Positions 1 through 11,504 of a DNA stretch of 64,000 bases are shown here, in pieces. The position numbers and the translations under genes are program-made. Position 1 is the stretch's first letter. Every line of letters starts with the position of its first letter. The DNA lies in assembly GCF_040115645.1 (NCBI RefSeq), contig NC_089541.1:4526001-4590000 (forward strand), written 5' to 3'. The stretch is from Euwallacea fornicatus (Eukaryota > Arthropoda > Insecta > Coleoptera > Curculionidae). Below the pieces are notes generated by a model, which saw only the letters and a program-made list of their open reading frames with translations, was not told the DNA's origin and made no database searches.

Positions 1-8
1 TTTCACAG

Positions 9-3000
9 TTCAAAACACATGTTGATAAGTTCAAGAATAGAATTGGGTTTCAGGAACTTGTTTTTGAACATTATGCCTGGTTATCCAAACAGTAAGAACA
101 CAAGATATTTTTTCATTGTTTTGGAAATTTGAGGGTTTTCCAATGTGTAGATATGAAATTTTTGCTGAAATATTTGATGAAGCAGTCAAATCAGGCCTGC
201 CTGCAGTGCAAACTCAACATCCAGGCATTTATTACCAGCCAGCAGCACAGTTTTCTATTGACAGAAAGCAGTCTTGCCAGAAGATTTGCTCTGTAAGTGA
301 TATAATACTCATACAGAAAAAATTAATTCTTTTTAGAGTATCATTGCATACCCTCACCCAGACCCACTAGAGGGTTTGGATAGAATAGAATTTTATGGCC
401 AGAGACCCTGGAGGCCTGGGAAAGTTTCCACCGAACCTCCGGATCCTTCACTAGAAGCAAGTGGTATTCAAGCTTTGCAGTATTTGGAGAATCAAATTAG
501 TCACTCAGTAAAAAGAAATAGTGATGGTTATGTTTTTTATGATTTAGATGTGTGTGTTTTAGAGCATCATAATATCTCTCTATGGTTTAGCTATCGCGCA
601 GTATAAAATTTATAAATGTCCTAGAACAAGGAGACATTTGGTTTTGCAGATGGCAGACGAATGTTATCATTCAAAAGATTATGGAAAGGCTTTAACGTAA
701 GTATTTATTTAATTTGTTTTATTATTTTCAAAATAACACCAAAAAGGGAAATTAATATATTTCTTAGTTGTGGAATCTTCATTTTAGTTTATATGACTGG
801 TCCTTCAATGTCTAATTAGGAAGCTCCTGTTGTCAGTTAACAACTAACTGGCAAATAAAGTATTTTTTATATTGAAGTTAACCTTAACCAATAGTTGAAG
901 TAAGGACAGATATATGAAACACCTTAATTGATAGAGACACTTTGACTGAGAGTTGGTCTTTACTGCAAGTTCCTTCACATGTAGTTTAGCAGGACATTGA
1001 AGAACTAGTTCTAAATCTTTCAAATTTAATATGTCCTCAAATTATACAATTGTTCCAGTTTGTATACACACATGCTCTCAGACTATAGAGAAGAGAAATG
1101 GTGGGGAATAATATCAAACATATTAGAAAAAGCCATTCTATGTGCTTATTTGACGGCAAATATACAAGATTATATGCAATTAGCCTTTGAAATTTTGGCA
1201 GCCTCTGCCACTTTGAGTATAGAAGACAGGCGTCGAATTTATGAGAATTTGAATCGTATTTTGAAAGTAAGATTCCATTGCCTAAGTGTTACTATGTACT
1301 GAGTGTTTTTTAGAAGCAAATTCCATATGGAAATCCTAAATTGGCGCATGATATCCTTCAAAACGCCATCATTTTATGGCAGCCAGTATTCGGGGGCGAT
1401 TGCCTTACTTTTTCACTAGATTTGACACAAATTCAAACGTGCATCGATGTGAAATCCCGGTTTTTGAAACCAACATTTGCAGTTGATCAACAGGTTTCCT
1501 TGGAGATTTTCATTAGGTATAAAATAAGTAACATTAAATTCTTTTAATTCAGCTAGAACATTTTTAGGAGCACTTGCTCATTTCCATTAACATTTACCCA
1601 GGTTACAGTAAAAGTGAATTCTCCAAATCAGAGCTCAGAATACGCAGTGATCAATGCTGATTCTTTAACATTTTACTGTAATGAAGTTAAAAAATTTCTA
1701 GTGCATTTTGAGCCAAATACTCGGGATTTAAACAACGAATTAGAAGTAAATAGTTTAATATTCTTAAAAAACTGTCGGACTTTTATTTAAACTTTATTAG
1801 ATTGATTCTGTAAATATATCAATCGGCAATCCTTCAAACTGTTGCGCGAGACTCAAGTTTAGTCCAAATTGCGCTCAAGTGGAACTTCCAGAACTGCAGC
1901 ATTTTAAAAAGAGTTTAACATGTTTGGACTTCAACAATATCAAAGTTGCTTCCAAGGCATCAGTCGTACCTAGAGACTCGAAAATCAGTGTTAAATTTGA
2001 GCACGCTCCTCCGGCTTTGGTGGGTGAATGCTACGAGGTTTATCTCAAGATTATTAACCAGGAAGCTGGTGCTATTAAAGACTTGAGAGTTGAAATATCT
2101 TCAGATGAGTCTAATGAAGGTTGTATTTCTAAGAGTAATACATTTTTTAGTATAAAGTCAGGTTTTTAGTGGAGTTTTCTTCAGTGCCTGAAATGCGTTT
2201 AGAGAAACTTCCCTTTTTGCTCCAAACCCCAAGAAATATGGACCCAAATGCCAAAACTATGACCAGCTTGTTTCTTCGTGCAAACAAACCGGAAATTAAA
2301 AAAATATCCATACAAATCACTTATACTTTAGACAGTGAAAAGCCTGTGATAAGCATTAAAAATGAAGAAATAGTGTTGCCGGTTGTGCAGCCTTTTGAAG
2401 TGAATACTCGCTTTGTGTCGATGATGATGCAGACCATACAGAAATTTTATGCTGGCGAGCACTTCTGGGTTATGCCGCTTGTTGAGGTTCAGTCACCTTG
2501 GCCTATTTGCATAGAGGATAGTACAGTTGAATTTGTGAGTATATTTTTGGGTTGCGGTGAAAAAGTTCATAAAATATACCTTGAGACGGACTTTAACGGA
2601 GATTATATGTCAGAATTCTAATGGCTCTTGAGAAGAAAATAAGGTCTGAATGCATTTAATACGTTCTGACTTTTCAAAAAAAATACAACCATAAGGCAAA
2701 ATTTCAAGTGTTGACAGTTTCTGGAATACGGAGAGTTCAGGGTCGGCTAATACGGCTATTAACTATGTGGTTTGTAAACTAAAAGGCCAACCTGCCGGTC
2801 AATCATACCATGTATGTTCATAAAAAATGCATTTTTGTTACAATATGAGCAGCCTGATATGAACAAATTCCTTATGTTTTGTTTGATATGCGAAGGTTGG
2901 ATTTAACAGAACCGAGTTTAAGCAATGTTTGAATGACTCTCTAAGTGGAATTCGCAATATTTTATTACCCAACGGATACAGGAATATAATAACTGCATTA

Positions 3001-4198
3001 TCCCCTAAAATTTTCTAAAAGGCATATAATTCCATAAAAACTTTGTCACGTCCTTTTTGACTTAGGTGCATACTTTTGGATCAACCCTATTTTGTTTTAG
3101 TTATATCCTGTCAAGTCTGTGGAAACGAAAATTCAAAGTAGTTTGGCAGGATGTACGTTCAACAAAGAGGAAGTGGGCACTGAATTATTTTTGGCCGTAT
3201 CCGAAAAACAGTCTGACCAAAACATTCTTGTAGGGGAATACAGGATAACGTGGAAAAGGTTTGTATACTTTTCCTGGGTATACGAAATTTTAGGGTTGAG
3301 TAAATACTCGTCGGAAACCGTGTTCTACATTACATGAAAAAAACCTTGTAAAAAAGTACCTTTAAGTTTAGAAAAGTATAATGTATGTAAAAAATCTTTT
3401 GATCGGTTTAATTTCAAACGTCGCGATTATTTTGATTTATGTTAAGTATTTTTCAATTTACGTTTATCAGATTAAGAGTTATATTCTTTATTTAGGGAAA
3501 ACGGCTCTTCTACTACAACACAAGTGACCCTGCACGGTCACCATTGCGACTGGATTCCACTGAATTTAGAAATGACAATTCCAGCCCATGGTTTTGTCAG
3601 AACTCCTGTGATAATTAAATATCATTTAATAAACCAATCTTCACATCTGATTCAGTTGGATGTGGCAATGGAAGCTAGCGAAGCTTTTATGTTCTCTGGT
3701 TACAGACAGGTAAAAAGAGGAAAAAAATAATGCACTTTTCCCTGAATTAAATTTATTTACTGTCTAAATCAATGACTCATCTTATATTGTCGCATTCAAG
3801 TCTTCATATCTCTTGGCAGCATTGCTGAAAGTAATAGTGTTTGCTTTAAAGAGCATTGAGGTAAAAGATATTGATTTTTTTTTAGACAACTGTGTCAGTA
3901 TTACCATTCTCCACTAAAAAACTTCAATACAATTTATATCCATTGTTGGCTGGAAGTGTTCCTTTACCCAAACTATTACTGACCATTCCAGAAAATAGCA
4001 CCGAAGGTCCTGCTTTGAGACAAGACCAATTGAACCAGCTTATAGAACGAACTATACCGACCTGCATTTATGTTATGGTATGAATATTTCTTATTAATTT
4101 CTAGTAAGTTTTACGCACCACTTGATTTTCAGCCTCAGTTAAAGGGTAATCCAAAACTACCTGATGTTGTCGTAGCAAGTGACGTGGCAGTAAGTTAA
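9..4198 (+). CDS. TRAPPC11: TRAPPC11 (foie gras/gryzun), 3' part of gene
   Basis: This is a subunit of the TRAPP tethering complex, acting in ER-to-Golgi traffic. The 5' end lies outside the window: an acceptor at 1-8 opens the first exon. Phase-consistent exons are 9-91, 151-292, 337-507, 563-696, 1059-1266, 1314-1516, 1568-1745, 1801-2119, 2170-2534, 2633-2643 (doubtful micro-exon), 2709-2811, 3101-3258, 3496-3709, 3886-4077 and 4133-4198. They give about 848 aa, close to what remains of the roughly 1130-aa human protein after its first ~270 residues. Family landmarks are the foie-gras segment (YKCPR, then YHSKDYGKAL), DYREEKWWG, SPWPI, EYRITWKR and SEAFMFSGYRQ, ending in the gryzun region with TIPTCIYVM and PQ. 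The last exon has an alternative: a strong donor (gtaagt) at 4190 could splice to an acceptor before 4302 and change the tail. Identity is secure; the junctions around 2535-2708 are not. Confidence 0.93.
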
Positions 4199-7100
4199 AA
4201 ACCTTGTTTTTATAGATTTTGTATTGCATATTTGATATGTTATTAATAAACTTGATTTATTTCACTAAAATGAAATGATTTTTTTATTCTACAATTTCCA
4301 GACAAGTTTAACCAACTATGTTTTCAAAAAATTTTTTTAGGGGAATATTTGACAAATTTGGCGAAATACGTAGGAAGAAGGATGTGTCTGGTGAAAATGC
4401 ATTAAGTAATATTTCATTTTGAATAGTAAGTGATTTTTTAAAATTGTATAAAATGCAGTACAAAATAAATTGCTCACTTCATTCAATATAGAGACTACTT
4501 CAGACAATTAAATTAAGTAAGAAAAAGCTAAGCGTTTATTCACAAAAATAAATTTATAACACTGAATTACATTTTTAATGTATGATATAAAAGATTTATA
4601 ACTCTCTATTTTATATCACTTTAATATCCCAATAAAATCCAAGGAACCATTAATATTCGCAATAACAATTTCAGCGGTTGTATGGGTGCTTGTTTATTTC
4701 GATCTAAAGTATGAAACATTTTAAATTGTATATAAGATTCAATGTTCAACAATTTCCTTAAAACTGCATTCCCCTTTTTTTGAGTGATCCGAAAATGATT
4801 ATTTGTTTTATATTTCGGGGTACGAAAAATGTAAAACAAATAAAGGTCCACCGAGAAGTTAATAAATTTAGGGTTAGATCGATATCAATACTTAAAAAAT
4901 ACATATGTAAGAAACGGAAATACTTGAAAGCTGGGCTGTAGTTTTAGTTAAGTGCCACCATAAATAGTCTATCTCTGGCACTATGAAAAAAGTCCTAAAA
5001 ATTTCTGAAATGTCCCCAAAATAGAATAAAATCGTTTATAAATTTCCATAATATATTTAAATTTGTATTCATGTACAGTTAATTTTTTCCAAGAAAGGCC
5101 AAAATTAAGTAATAACTGACATATATCCCTTATGCTTCAGGAGATATTAATATTTTTGTTATTTTTGACCTCCCATGCAAACAAAATTGCTATCTAGCTA
5201 TAAGTTACAGTCGCAGTTAATAAATGAAATTCTATTGGATTCGGCCATTTATGCAAATAATTGCAAAGAATCGGAGATTAGCGCCTAATTGCTGCCAAAT
5301 TGGCTCAAGTTAACTAACTTTTTTGGCATCATTTCGAAAATTTCTCAAATTTTTGGAGATAATATATTATGATGTATTGTTTTGGGATCCAAAAACCTCA
5401 ATTTCAGTGAATATCGTGATTTTCCGACCTTACATCTTTTGTTGGCCGCTAATGTACTATTAAAAAATGCCAGAGACGGAACTAGGAAATTGTTTGTTTG
5501 AACAACACGTAAAGTATATAGATGTTAAAAAAAAAATAAGCCAACATTCTCTAGGTAGTATGCGGTAATACCTAGAGGACGCTTGATTCAATCACACTTA
5601 CGAAAGCATATACTTTAATATACATACCCGAACATAAACTTTGCTCGAATTTTAAAAACTTTTGCAGAAACTATCATAAATTCATTATTTTAATTCTTTA
5701 TATTACATTCGTACATAACTTTTACTTCGCTGCATAAACGGTTTATGTTGCTGTGCTCCCATATGTGATCATTCACGGGTTCTTGAACTACGTATATTGC
5801 AATTTTAATAATTTTAAACAAATATTTTAAATAAACCCCTGCACTTAATCCAGTTTGAACCAGCGAATTTTGGCAAAGCAATGTTATTTCCAATTCTCAA
5901 AATAACACGTAAGTAGCGAGAAACTTCGTAGAGGTATTTAAGTATACAGTGTTCTGTCTCTAAGGTCAAATATAGTTGACACATTGTATCTAATGATAAT
6001 AAAATTCTATGAAAAGCAATAGGTGCAAAAACCATCAATTTCTTCTAATTACATTAGACATTTTTTTAATTATTTTTTTTAACTGAAATGATGGAGATTC
6101 GTCTATGTCTTGTTTAATCTTCGAAATGTACAAGCTTATAGAACCCAAATTTTACATTTTGATGGATTTTCGTGTTTTTTTTTCGCCCAGTGACACAGCC
6201 TTGTCAATGTTGATGCTTTACAAAAATACATTGAAATGAATACGTAGGTATACCCAAAAATAAATAATTACCGACATGAACAAAAAATGTTAATGGATTT
6301 TCTGCTTGAGAAAAAAATATATCAATTTTTTGGCAAAAGATCTCTTGTGTAAATCAGTGTCCGATTGGAGGTATTGCGTTATGGTAAAAAAAATATCTAG
6401 GAATCATTTAGCAATCTAAATTATAGCTCACATATAACGTAACGTCAGTGGCCATAATGTTATAATCTCAAAGACTTTTCAATAGCCTAATAAAATTAAC
6501 CGGAAAAAAGGCTTCTGGAGGCGACTATTATATGTACTTGCATAATTAGTATTGAAAAGAACGTCAAGTGGATTTACGTGAGTTCTGTTTTTGTCATAGG
6601 ATGAGTAGCTTCAATCCAGAAATAATTTTTGTGACGTCAACTTGAGTTTATTTTCGTAACATCATATATTGAACTCTGGACGAAATCACATATTTTACAA
6701 ACAAAACTTTTTTAATTTATTGATTCTATATCGGTGCTTATTAATACATAAGCCTTGTTTGATGCAGAACCTATTTAATTTTGTACGAAAGTTCATTATG
6801 TAAATAGACAAAGAACATTTTCATATAAAGTTTTGCGGAAAAATGTTTAAGATTTTGTTGAACGATGTCAGAATAAACATGTATTTGACACTATAGGGAA
6901 AAAAAGTCGTGACACTAATAAATTAACGTGGAATTTGTTAAAAGTTTCTGGTATGGAAATGCTAAATAAAAATAGAGGTTGTTTCTGGGCAACTCTAGTA
7001 CTTGTGCCAAGTCTCAAGAACGAGGAAGTTATAAGTAGAAATACTTTTTAACAATATTCATTTGATTTTTTTTTGTCTCATAGAAAATTTCAAATCGGTG

Positions 7101-7341
7101 TTATCTCAAAAAGCAGCTGTTCTGGATTTTTTATCTTCCTTATTTTTCAAGGTGTGCCCCTCGGGTTTCTAACCATTTTCAGCTAATTAAAAAAAAAAAT
7201 GATGGTAAAATTAAATCTATTATTGCTTCCACATTTCCGGGGGTATTTCGTGTGTATTCAAAACAAAATTAGTAATTATATATACTCGATTGCATTAACA
7301 AGAACACGACGTCGTCAAAATTGAACGTTAGTTGAATAATA
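4199..7341. other. intergenic, downstream of TRAPPC11
   Basis: The first part is the probable TRAPPC11 3' UTR, with an AATAAA at about 4545. The rest is AT-rich and frequently interrupted by stops on both strands. The short open frames at 4621-4851 and 5690-6038 (minus) show no domain and no splice context. I see no gene here. Confidence 0.5.
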
Positions 7342-7560
7342 TACAGGGTGTCAATTTGGAAACTTTCCACTCGTATTATGTCAAAACGGTATAGATTTTT
7401 CAAAAATTGCTAGGACATGTCGATTTCATTATCGAGGGGAACAACTTTTATGTAAAATTCACTGTGCCTTTTTCAATCCGCTACCCATAAAATTACAAAT
7501 TTTGAATTCGGGCAATCAATGTAGCTGTTTTTATGACGTTTTGTGGTTTCTCTTGTGACG
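7342..7560 (+). repeat. relic of a TACAGGGTGT terminal-repeat DNA element
   Basis: The stretch starts with tacagggtgtcaatttggaa and continues with 'aactttccac', a 'gacatgtcgatttcatt' segment and 'atcgaggggaaca'. The same order of words occurs in the terminal repeat of the element at 48011-49806 (tacagagtg, aactttccacc, gacacgtcaattgaatt, cgagggggaca). No matching inverted end follows within the next 2 kb, so this looks like one surviving end or a truncated copy. Confidence 0.55.
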
Positions 7561-8885
7561 AATGGGTATAATAACTGTTGGCGTCAGACTTTAAATATCC
7601 GGACCGTCACTCATGTTCTCCTACATCTGCGTGTGCAACATAATTTGCGTGCACAACTATCTAGTTCAAACCGCCCAAAAAATAGCATTACATTTTCATA
7701 TATGTTACCTTAAAGTTTCAATATATATTTATGAGTCAATGAGTCAATATCACGCAAAAATAAACGAAATAGTGGCAATGGCACTGTTTAATGTTCTAGC
7801 TGATGGTTATTTTTAAACTGGCGAGTAACATAATTTACCGACATTTAAAGCCAAACCCCTCTGTTCATACTCCTATATCTGAGTTTCTTATATAATAGAC
7901 TTTATTTTATAACAGTTTCATTAAAATAACAAATCGTAAATCTTGACCGCAAGGTTTATGGCATTGTTCGACCTAAAACCACTTGAACGGAATTACATTT
8001 TGCATTTTTAATGTTAACGTAACGTAGCAGAGACGGCTTAATATACGAATACAGAGTATAATTAATATAAACCAATTACACTAAAGTTAAAGCAGGATCA
8101 AAATTTAGTTTCCATGTTTCACGTATTAAATAATATTGCTAGTTAGTACGTTGCATTAGTTCAAATATTGCAAGCTTAACAATATGCTTATATACTATGC
8201 TTGCACCGTCTTGTAATATACGAAAATATCGAATTCGGTCCTGTTTTATGATCACAATCAGATGTTCGATGTGCAGATCGCGAATCTAATTTTACATTTA
8301 TTGCTGAGAAATTAAGTTCCAAATCATAGTAAAAGGAAGCCAGATCTCTACCTATTAATAGAATGTCTGATATTATTTACGTTGGGGGTTATGACTCAAG
8401 AAATGGTAATTTGTTTGCTCCAGGAGTACGAGGAAAAAACAGAAGTTTAGATACGAGTAAAGCTAATTTTTAGTAAATTTTAGGTGTAAAAAAAACTAAC
8501 ATATATTCTGTGATTGTGATGTATTTACTGTGAGCGAATATCACTGTTTTATCATCGAAAGGTAAACCATAAAATTGCAGCACTGGAGACAGCTAAACCG
8601 CTTCTGGAACATAAAGAAAGTAATGAAAATTAATTTTGAATGGGAAATATTAACGATCAATTTATTAAGGTGCTAATTTATCAAAACAAATTAAGGAGGT
8701 ATTCTCCAATGAAGGCAAGACGGAAGAGCGTATGAGCGAAGGTGCCGCATATGAATCAGGAATGGTTTACATCATCCGAATTATGCTCCCGTGTCCAGGA
8801 GTTTCTTCTTCGAAAGGTGAAAATGCACTTAGTACACAAAGTAAAATCTATATTCAGATTAAAGCATTTTCCACATTCGTGAAAA
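7561..8885. other. intergenic, nothing recognised
   Basis: AT-rich sequence. The open frame at 7613-7816 has no recognisable content. The last 150 bp may be a poorly preserved upstream part of the reverse-transcriptase relic that follows. Confidence 0.4.
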
Positions 8886-8889
8886 AAGG

Positions 8890-9232
8890 CTATAGTCATA
8901 TTTCTTCCAAAGTCGGGAAGAGATCTAAAATTGTCCTCCTCCTAACGCCCCATATCTCTCTTTTAAAAATACTCAGTCTAAAGTCGTTAAAAGACCATCT
9001 TTCTCGTCTACGAAAAATTACCTTAAAGATTGCGTCTGGTAAATAGTCTGGATTTAGGCCTAAATCCAATATAACACCAAAAGTCGTATATATTATGAAA
9101 CACATATTTCATGATTTCAATCGCGAAATGAATACTGCACTGTTATTGCTTGACCTGGAGAAGGCTTTCGATACAGTATAGCATGCTGGCCTAATTTTCC
9201 AATTGGCAATAATCCACAATTATTAATTAAGA
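8890..9232 (+). pseudogene. non-LTR retrotransposon reverse transcriptase relic
   Basis: Conceptual reading gives a HISLLKIL block (family: YRPISLL), then SGFRPKS (family: FGFR), a KHIFHDFN block, and LLDLEKAFDTV followed by a stop and HAGLIFQL (family: LDxxKAFDxVWHxGL). The blocks come in the order of a jockey/RTE-type reverse transcriptase. An in-frame TAG sits at about 9057 and another directly after DTV where the family has Trp. The YADD motif and everything after it are missing. This is a dead 5'- and 3'-truncated fragment, and the clade cannot be settled from it. Confidence 0.75.
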
Positions 9233-10013
9233 GGTATAAACCAAGCGTAGTGAATGAAAGTTGACATACACCAAAAATTTCTTAAATAATTTCTATAAGA
9301 AATTATATAATAATTATATAATTATATATATATATATATATATATAAATAAGAAACTTGATCATCTAGAACAAGAACAAGCTTAAGTCTATATTCAATTT
9401 GCGCAGATAAAAAAAAAACTCGTTCTTGGTGCATGAGAACAGATATAAAAACCCCTAATCGCTGAATAAAACCATGAATAACAGCATCAAAGCAAAACAC
9501 CGTTTTCATTGAAGTGCACTAAATGTAGGATATAGGCCACGAGTATCAAGTTTTAGTCTGTATATATGTATAGGCTGCATAATATTGACTGACAATTGCA
9601 CACACACGGCTGCACCTGGTATGCGGTGAAATACTGTTTGCAGCTGCCAATAATACCGAAATTTCAAAAATGCATTCCGAAGCAACCTATCGATTGCGGT
9701 TTGCGTGTTTTATTTACGGATTTCAAGCTATAGCCGTTTTCCTAACATAAAAAGACGATACTTTTTGCATACACTATCGCTCATATATAGAGCAATTTTT
9801 TAAACTCGATTTTTTTTTATATGACAACATGAACTTGATATAATTTAATACATTAATTATTAATACAACTTAAAAATAAATATGTTAATGTTAAGGTTTA
9901 TTTGTTAAATGTTTTTAAGCTGTAAGTTAAAAAAAAATTCTAAAACATATGTGTCAAAAGTGGAGCAACTAAAACATTATTTATATTTTACCTTACAATC
10001 TACTCTTTTATTT
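9233..10013. other. intergenic, with TA microsatellite
   Basis: Apart from the TA repeat at 9323-9346, nothing recognisable is seen. Confidence 0.4.
9323..9346. repeat. (TA)n microsatellite
   Basis: About 12 uninterrupted TA units inside a longer AT-only stretch (9301-9350). Confidence 0.9.
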
Positions 10014-10565
10014 AGTATCTAGAAGCATATTCCTTATTTTTAATTGCTTCCCAACATCTGTTGTTCATAGACTGGGTTCCATGTAATTTGAACTTCTTTA
10101 AACAAATCTACTATATAGTTGTTATTCTTTTCTCATTAGTTTTTCTGTCGACTTCATCTTAAAAGTTTTCCATGGGGTTCAGATCGAGGCTTTTAGTTAG
10201 CCAGATTGTTACATCAACGTTATGTACGGTTAACCACTCTTTAATTAATTTGTGAGTTTTTATTATATATAGTTTAGTATATTTCGGATTAAGCCGTTCA
10301 TTAACTGTTCTTCTGACCCAACAAAACTGTATCTGATTTGAACGGTTTAAATCAATTTTCATCTGAGAAAAGGACAATTTTTCATTTTTGATTTGACCAG
10401 TTCACATGCTCTTTCATGAAGCACAATCTAGTCTTTCTATTTTTCTTCGAGATGAAAGGCTTCTTTATCGATTTTTTTCCACATAAACTAGCGCTTCTTA
10501 ATCTTCGTTTTATGGTACTCAAAGATATTGAAATATATAATTCTTGTACGGATTCTAGATGGATT
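10014..10565 (-). pseudogene. Tc1-like transposase relic
   Basis: On the minus strand one reads, with frame changes, the Tc1 order of motifs. First comes the second helix-turn-helix (ISLSTIKRRLRSASL), then KKPFISKKNRKTRL, MKEHVNWS, and VLFSDEN with the first catalytic Asp. After these come LNPKYTK at the QDNDPKHT position, IWLTKSLDLNPMENF with the catalytic Glu region, and a SMNNRCWEAIKNKEYASRY tail. Stops interrupt it after the NWSNQK block and after MENF. The second catalytic Asp appears to be Arg. No clear terminal inverted repeats were found. It is a decayed DD34E-type element immediately downstream of the PNLDC1 3' end and in the same orientation. Confidence 0.8.
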
Positions 10566-11504
10566 AAATTTTAATTCTTTTGTCCATAGCTTTATCAGTT
10601 TTTTGTTTTTGGTCACACTTCGGAAATTTATCTAAGATTCCTCTATTTTTAAACTTAGAAATGACAGCATTACTGATTTATTTTAATTTAATTTTTTTGT
10701 AGTTTTATACTGCTGTCCATCATGTTAAATTTTTAAAGATTTTTTCTTTTAACTGATGTAATAAATTAACAACTCTTAAAATATTTTCAGTCAATACTGT
10801 AAGTAACAAACTTGATATAAAACAATAATATAAATAAACAAATTGGTTGCTGGTATATGTATGAACCCTACGAAAAACAAAATAGCCTAAAATAAGCACA
10901 CACAAAATATATTGAAAATATATTTGTACCTTCACATATTTGGATCAACAACAGATATAATTTATTAATTCTAAAAAAATATTTATTTGGAAACATACTT
11001 ATTTAAAATTTTTATTTAATTGCTCTACATATGAGCGATAATGTATATGTATTTCCGAACAGATTAATATACTGAGATATCTTCGAGCTATCGTTGATAC
11101 GAACTTTGGAATATGGGGTACTAAGTACCAAAAACGAAAAATTTGGTTTAAAATTAAAGCGGAATCTCACATTGGGGCACGTTTGCCGTTAAATTTATCG
11201 CTGATTGTGAGATGGGGCCAAAAATATACATTCAAATACGATAAGAACTTTGCTCAATTAAATGAAAGAAAACTATTAGGAAAATTGTTCGATCTTAAAA
11301 TAGCTTTAATTGGCCTATGATTTTTAAAGTTTGGTTACTAGGTGTTAGAGAAGTCCTATACAATATGAAAATTTTGCGTTTAAGTACAGTTTAAAAACAG
11401 TGGGTAGATAAAAAAACAATTCAATTAAGAAACACCAACATAAAGAAATTACAGTCTTGTCGAAAAATTACAAAAAAAAAGGCGGACAACTACCTATTCA
11501 AGGG
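10566..11504. other. intergenic, PNLDC1 3' flank
   Basis: AT-rich. A minus frame at 10720-10935 is hydrophobic, but in phase with PNLDC1 exon 7 it would stop at once, so I did not use it. The probable PNLDC1 3' UTR lies here. Confidence 0.4.

Noticed and set aside
10720..10935. Hydrophobic minus-strand frame as the PNLDC1 C-terminal anchor
   Set aside because: The phase left by exon 7 would run into a stop after six codons here, while the exon at 11505-11550 fits in phase with a better acceptor.
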